Part shown: one piece after another, positions 44,692 to 46,675 of the stretch
Position numbering within the stretch: the stretch's first letter is position 1
Layout: every line of letters starts with the position of its first letter
Source: Bacteroidales bacterium
GTDB taxonomy: Bacteria > Bacteroidota > Bacteroidia > Bacteroidales > Muribaculaceae
NCBI GenBank assembly: GCA_910575615.1
Contig: CAJTEX010000023.1
Coordinates: 1-46,675, forward strand
Direction of reading: 5' to 3'
Length of the DNA stretch: 46,675 nucleotides
Translations under genes and position numbers: made by a program
The notes under the pieces: generated by a model
The model's database searches: none
Told to the model about the DNA's origin: nothing
What the model saw: the letters and a program-made list of their open reading frames with translations, nothing else

Positions 44692-45696
44692 ATGAAAAGA
44701 TTCAATCCGATGAGAATATGCCTGCTCCCGGTGATGGGAGCGTTGCTGGGATGCGCATGCTCCAAGTCTGGAAAGGATGTCAAGGAAGAGGCCGACACCG
44801 CCGTCACTCCACCGCTGCAGACCGCCTCAGCTGGTGACATCGACCGGTATCGCATCTACTCGCCTGAGATGGGCGACACTGTCACCATTGATGTCTGGAC
44901 TCCCGAGGGTTATCCCGGCGATGACGGCCACCGGTATCCTGTGATATACATGCATGACGGCCAGAACCTCTTCGACGCGTCGACCACATGGAACGGCCAG
45001 TCGTGGGAGATGGACTCTGTCGTCTCGGAGCTTGTGGCAGCTGGCGAAATCGAGGCCCCGGTAATAATCGGCATACACAGTGTGGCCGAGACTCGCGTGG
45101 GCGACCTGATGCCCCAGAAGGCCAAGGATTACATCACCTCCACCCCCGACTCGGTATTGCGCGACTTCCTGGAGAAGACCCCGCTGAGAGGGGATGCCTA
45201 CGCGGCTTTCATTGTCAACACGCTGCGTCCGGCGATGGACGCGGCATACCGGCTGACTGCCAATGCCGACTCCACTTTCGTGATGGGGTCGAGCATGGGC
45301 GGCCTGATGTCGGTCTATGCGATGTCGGAATATCCCGATGTGTTCGGCGGGGCCGGATGCCTCTCCACCCATTGGGTGGGCACACTCGACGGCGACCCGA
45401 CTTTCGCCAACGCCATGTATGATTACCTGTCGGAGCATATGCCGCGCGACGGCCGCCACCGTCTATATTTCGACCACGGGACGGAGTCCATCGACAGCCT
45501 TTATGGACCGGCAAACGAACGCGTGGTGGCGCTGGCCAGGTCGCTGGGCTACAGCGAGCGCCCGGCTGACGGCACACGCCCGACTCTCGACAATTATGTC
45601 GCCGAGGGAGCGGGCCACGAGGAACGTTTCTGGGCGGCTCGTGTGAAACGCCCCCTGCGCTTCCTTTTGGGCAAGAAGCAGGCAGAGGGCGAGTGA
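44692..45696 (+). CDS. Esterase-family lipoprotein (alpha/beta hydrolase, esterase D-like)
   Basis: The protein has 334 residues from 44692 and a lipoprotein signal (PVMGALLGCACSK). It shows the esterase D/enterochelin esterase pattern: YPVIYMHDGQNLFD near the front, the nucleophile elbow GSSMGGLMSVY, an Asp region, and the late catalytic His in EGAGHEERFW. Substrates in the family range from feruloyl esters to siderophores; here it cannot be fixed. It diverges from the porin operon and lies next to an imelysin system, so a siderophore link is possible but unproven. Confidence 0.88.
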   Translation: MKRFNPMRICLLPVMGALLGCACSKSGKDVKEEADTAVTPPLQTASAGDIDRYRIYSPEMGDTVTIDVWTPEGYPGDDGHRYPVIYMHDGQNLFDASTTWNGQSWEMDSVVSELVAAGEIEAPVIIGIHSVAETRVGDLMPQKAKDYITSTPDSVLRDFLEKTPLRGDAYAAFIVNTLRPAMDAAYRLTANADSTFVMGSSMGGLMSVYAMSEYPDVFGGAGCLSTHWVGTLDGDPTFANAMYDYLSEHMPRDGRHRLYFDHGTESIDSLYGPANERVVALARSLGYSERPADGTRPTLDNYVAEGAGHEERFWAARVKRPLRFLLGKKQAEGE

Positions 45697-45716
45697 TTCT
45701 GTCGGGGAGTTGGCTG

Positions 45717-46274
45717 TCAGAGGCTTTCGCGCAAAATCTCCACGATTTCGCCACGGGTCATCCTGCGGTAGCCGCCAGGGAGGATAATCGAGGCGTCGGC
45801 GATGCCGTCAATCATCTCCGGGGTCACACCGAGCGAACTGATTTCTGATGCCGCGCCTATCTCTTTTATCCAGGCGGCGAGCGCGTCGATTCCCTCCTCG
45901 GCGAGCTGCCTGTCGGTCTTCCCCTCCGAGGGGATGCCCCATACGGCAGTTGCAAAACGGGCGAAGCGACCCAGGCCGTCTTCCATTATGTGGCGGTAAT
46001 AGGCCGCCGAGACTCCGGCGAGGGCCATGCCGTGGGTGGCGTCGGTGTAGGCCCCGATGGCGTGTCCTATCATATGCACCATCCAGTCCTCACTCTTGCC
46101 GCAGCCTATGAGGGTGTTGAGCGCCCAGGTCGATGACCACATGAGGTTGGAGCGGGCCTCATAGTCATCGGGATTCTTAACAGCCACACGGCTCGACGCG
46201 ATGACCGAACGCATCAGTCCCTCGGCGAGGTAGTCTGACGTGGAATCGTCATCCCCCGAGAAATACTTTTCGCA
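45717..46274 (-). pseudogene. Iron-containing alcohol dehydrogenase, N-terminally truncated
   Basis: The frame contains only the C-terminal half of a Fe-dependent alcohol dehydrogenase (butanol dehydrogenase type). It has DDYEARSNLMWSSTWALN, MIGHAIGAYTDATHGMALAG with two metal-binding histidines, and a C-terminal helix ending GEIVEILRESL. Homology can be followed upstream to EKYFSGDDDSTSDYLAEG near 46271, and two codons further there is an in-frame TAA. The N-terminal NAD domain is missing and is replaced by transposase sequence. The methionine at 46214 is not a real start. Confidence 0.85.
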
Positions 46275-46567
46275 GTATTACCGACACTGTGTCACTTGCC
46301 ACGCCACGAACCATTGCCGCAAGAGCCCCTTTGCCCCCATGCGCGGCTTTGTTGGTCAGTATGGTGTAGACATCGCCATTGCTCAGGCAGGTCTCGTCAA
46401 GACTCATGTCCGCGCCGAAATTTTCAGGATACAATATGTATTCATCGGCATGGTCAAGCTGGCCCCACAACCGATAGCCACTGATCACTTCCTTGTATTG
46501 CTTGCGCAGTGTCTGTCCGTTCAGTCCGTTGCGTGCGGCAAGAGTGGATATGCTGACGGGAGTGATT
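46249..46567 (-). pseudogene. Transposase second ORF, truncated
   Basis: The frame carries ARNGLNGQTLRKQY, LWGQLDHADEY and the LDETCLSNG acidic motif of the catalytic domain. It stops after VSVILRKVFLGG because it runs into dehydrogenase sequence. About two thirds of a normal transposase is missing, so it cannot be active. Confidence 0.7.
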
Positions 46568-46675
46568 TCAATCTCCCTCTTTTAAAAAAGCGACGAACTC
46601 GGCGTTAAGCCTTGTGCCGTCGAACTCAGAGATGTCCCACTGATAACTGAATATCTCGCCGGTTGACCTGTCCAG
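46275..46675 (-). mobile_element. Truncated insertion sequence, ISAon1-like
   Basis: Two short minus-strand frames look like the two overlapping ORFs of ISAon1-like elements. The upstream piece (46568-46675) has STGEIFSYQWD and NAEFVAFLKEGD. The downstream piece has LDHADEYILYPENFG, LDETCLSNGDVYTILTNKA and AAMVRGVASDTVSV. The element runs off the window on the right and is cut at about 46275 where the dehydrogenase sequence begins, long before a normal transposase would end. Confidence 0.75.
46568..46675 (-). CDS. Transposase N-terminal region protein, 3' part (partial)
   Basis: The frame is open from the window edge to a TGA at 46568. It reads ...STGEIFSYQWD...GTRLNAEFVAFLKEGD, similar to the end of the small first ORF of ISAon1-type elements. 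The start lies beyond the window. It overlaps the next frame in a run of TTTTTTAAAAG, a place where ribosomal frameshifting may occur. Confidence 0.6.
   Translation of the reverse strand: MDRSTGEIFSYQWDISEFDGTRLNAEFVAFLKEGD

Overview
The window looks like a chromosomal contig from a member of the Bacteroidales, most likely a Muribaculaceae-type gut bacterium. This rests on the 5' part of a Bacteroidetes-type 16S gene, many promoters of the Bacteroidetes form (NTTG, 19-20 bases, TAnnTTTG), genes typical of the phylum (PorU, GldE, a PCMD protein, a C10 protease, GH31, Rex), and high-GC coding sequence. The family assignment is inference. The left edge cuts through a 16S gene and the right edge lies in an insertion sequence; both are repeats that commonly break assemblies. 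Layout: 1-453 is the 16S 5' end (minus strand) behind two tandem rRNA promoters. 1095-3401 holds a small exported protein and enolase. 3606-3747 is tRNA-Leu(UAA) with a strong bidirectional terminator. 3759-9783 holds porU (type IX secretion sortase), a PCMD glycan-type exported protein, and a rex operon with a degenerate fumarylacetoacetase-like protein. 9866-13922 holds a PgpH-like 7TM-HD phosphodiesterase and an AT-richer exported thioredoxin-like protein. 14204-18143 holds an SDR enzyme, the rplU-rpmA operon, a gene-poor 800-base gap with a candidate small RNA and a 38-base inverted repeat, panB and a membrane-anchored TPR protein. 18373-24795 (plus strand) holds cdd, gldE, a phosphopantetheinyl transferase, an exported nuclease-fold protein, an NhaC-type antiporter and a DUF308-like membrane protein. 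25083-27443 is an exported GH31 glycosidase. 27424-33186 is a compact five-gene minus-strand operon: THUMP rRNA methyltransferase, purD, a DUF6427-like membrane protein, pdxB and a cytidylate-kinase-like protein. 33187-35989 is an AT-rich regulatory region with a short terminated leader RNA, then an exported C10 cysteine protease. 36248-37963 is an acyl-CoA synthetase. 38132-44467 is a four-gene minus-strand operon: porin, imelysin lipoprotein, di-heme c-type lipoprotein, and a ResB-CcsA cytochrome c assembly fusion. The end holds an esterase lipoprotein and a truncated iron alcohol dehydrogenase joined to a truncated IS. Three themes connect the genes. PorU, the C10 protease and the 1095-1847 protein fit an active type IX secretion system (the last two carry C-terminal domains of the sorting type). 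Rex, the di-heme operon and the cytochrome assembly gene point to redox and respiratory adaptation. The porin/imelysin/di-heme/CcsA operon is the best candidate here for a coherent, poorly described system, probably envelope metal handling coupled to electron transfer.
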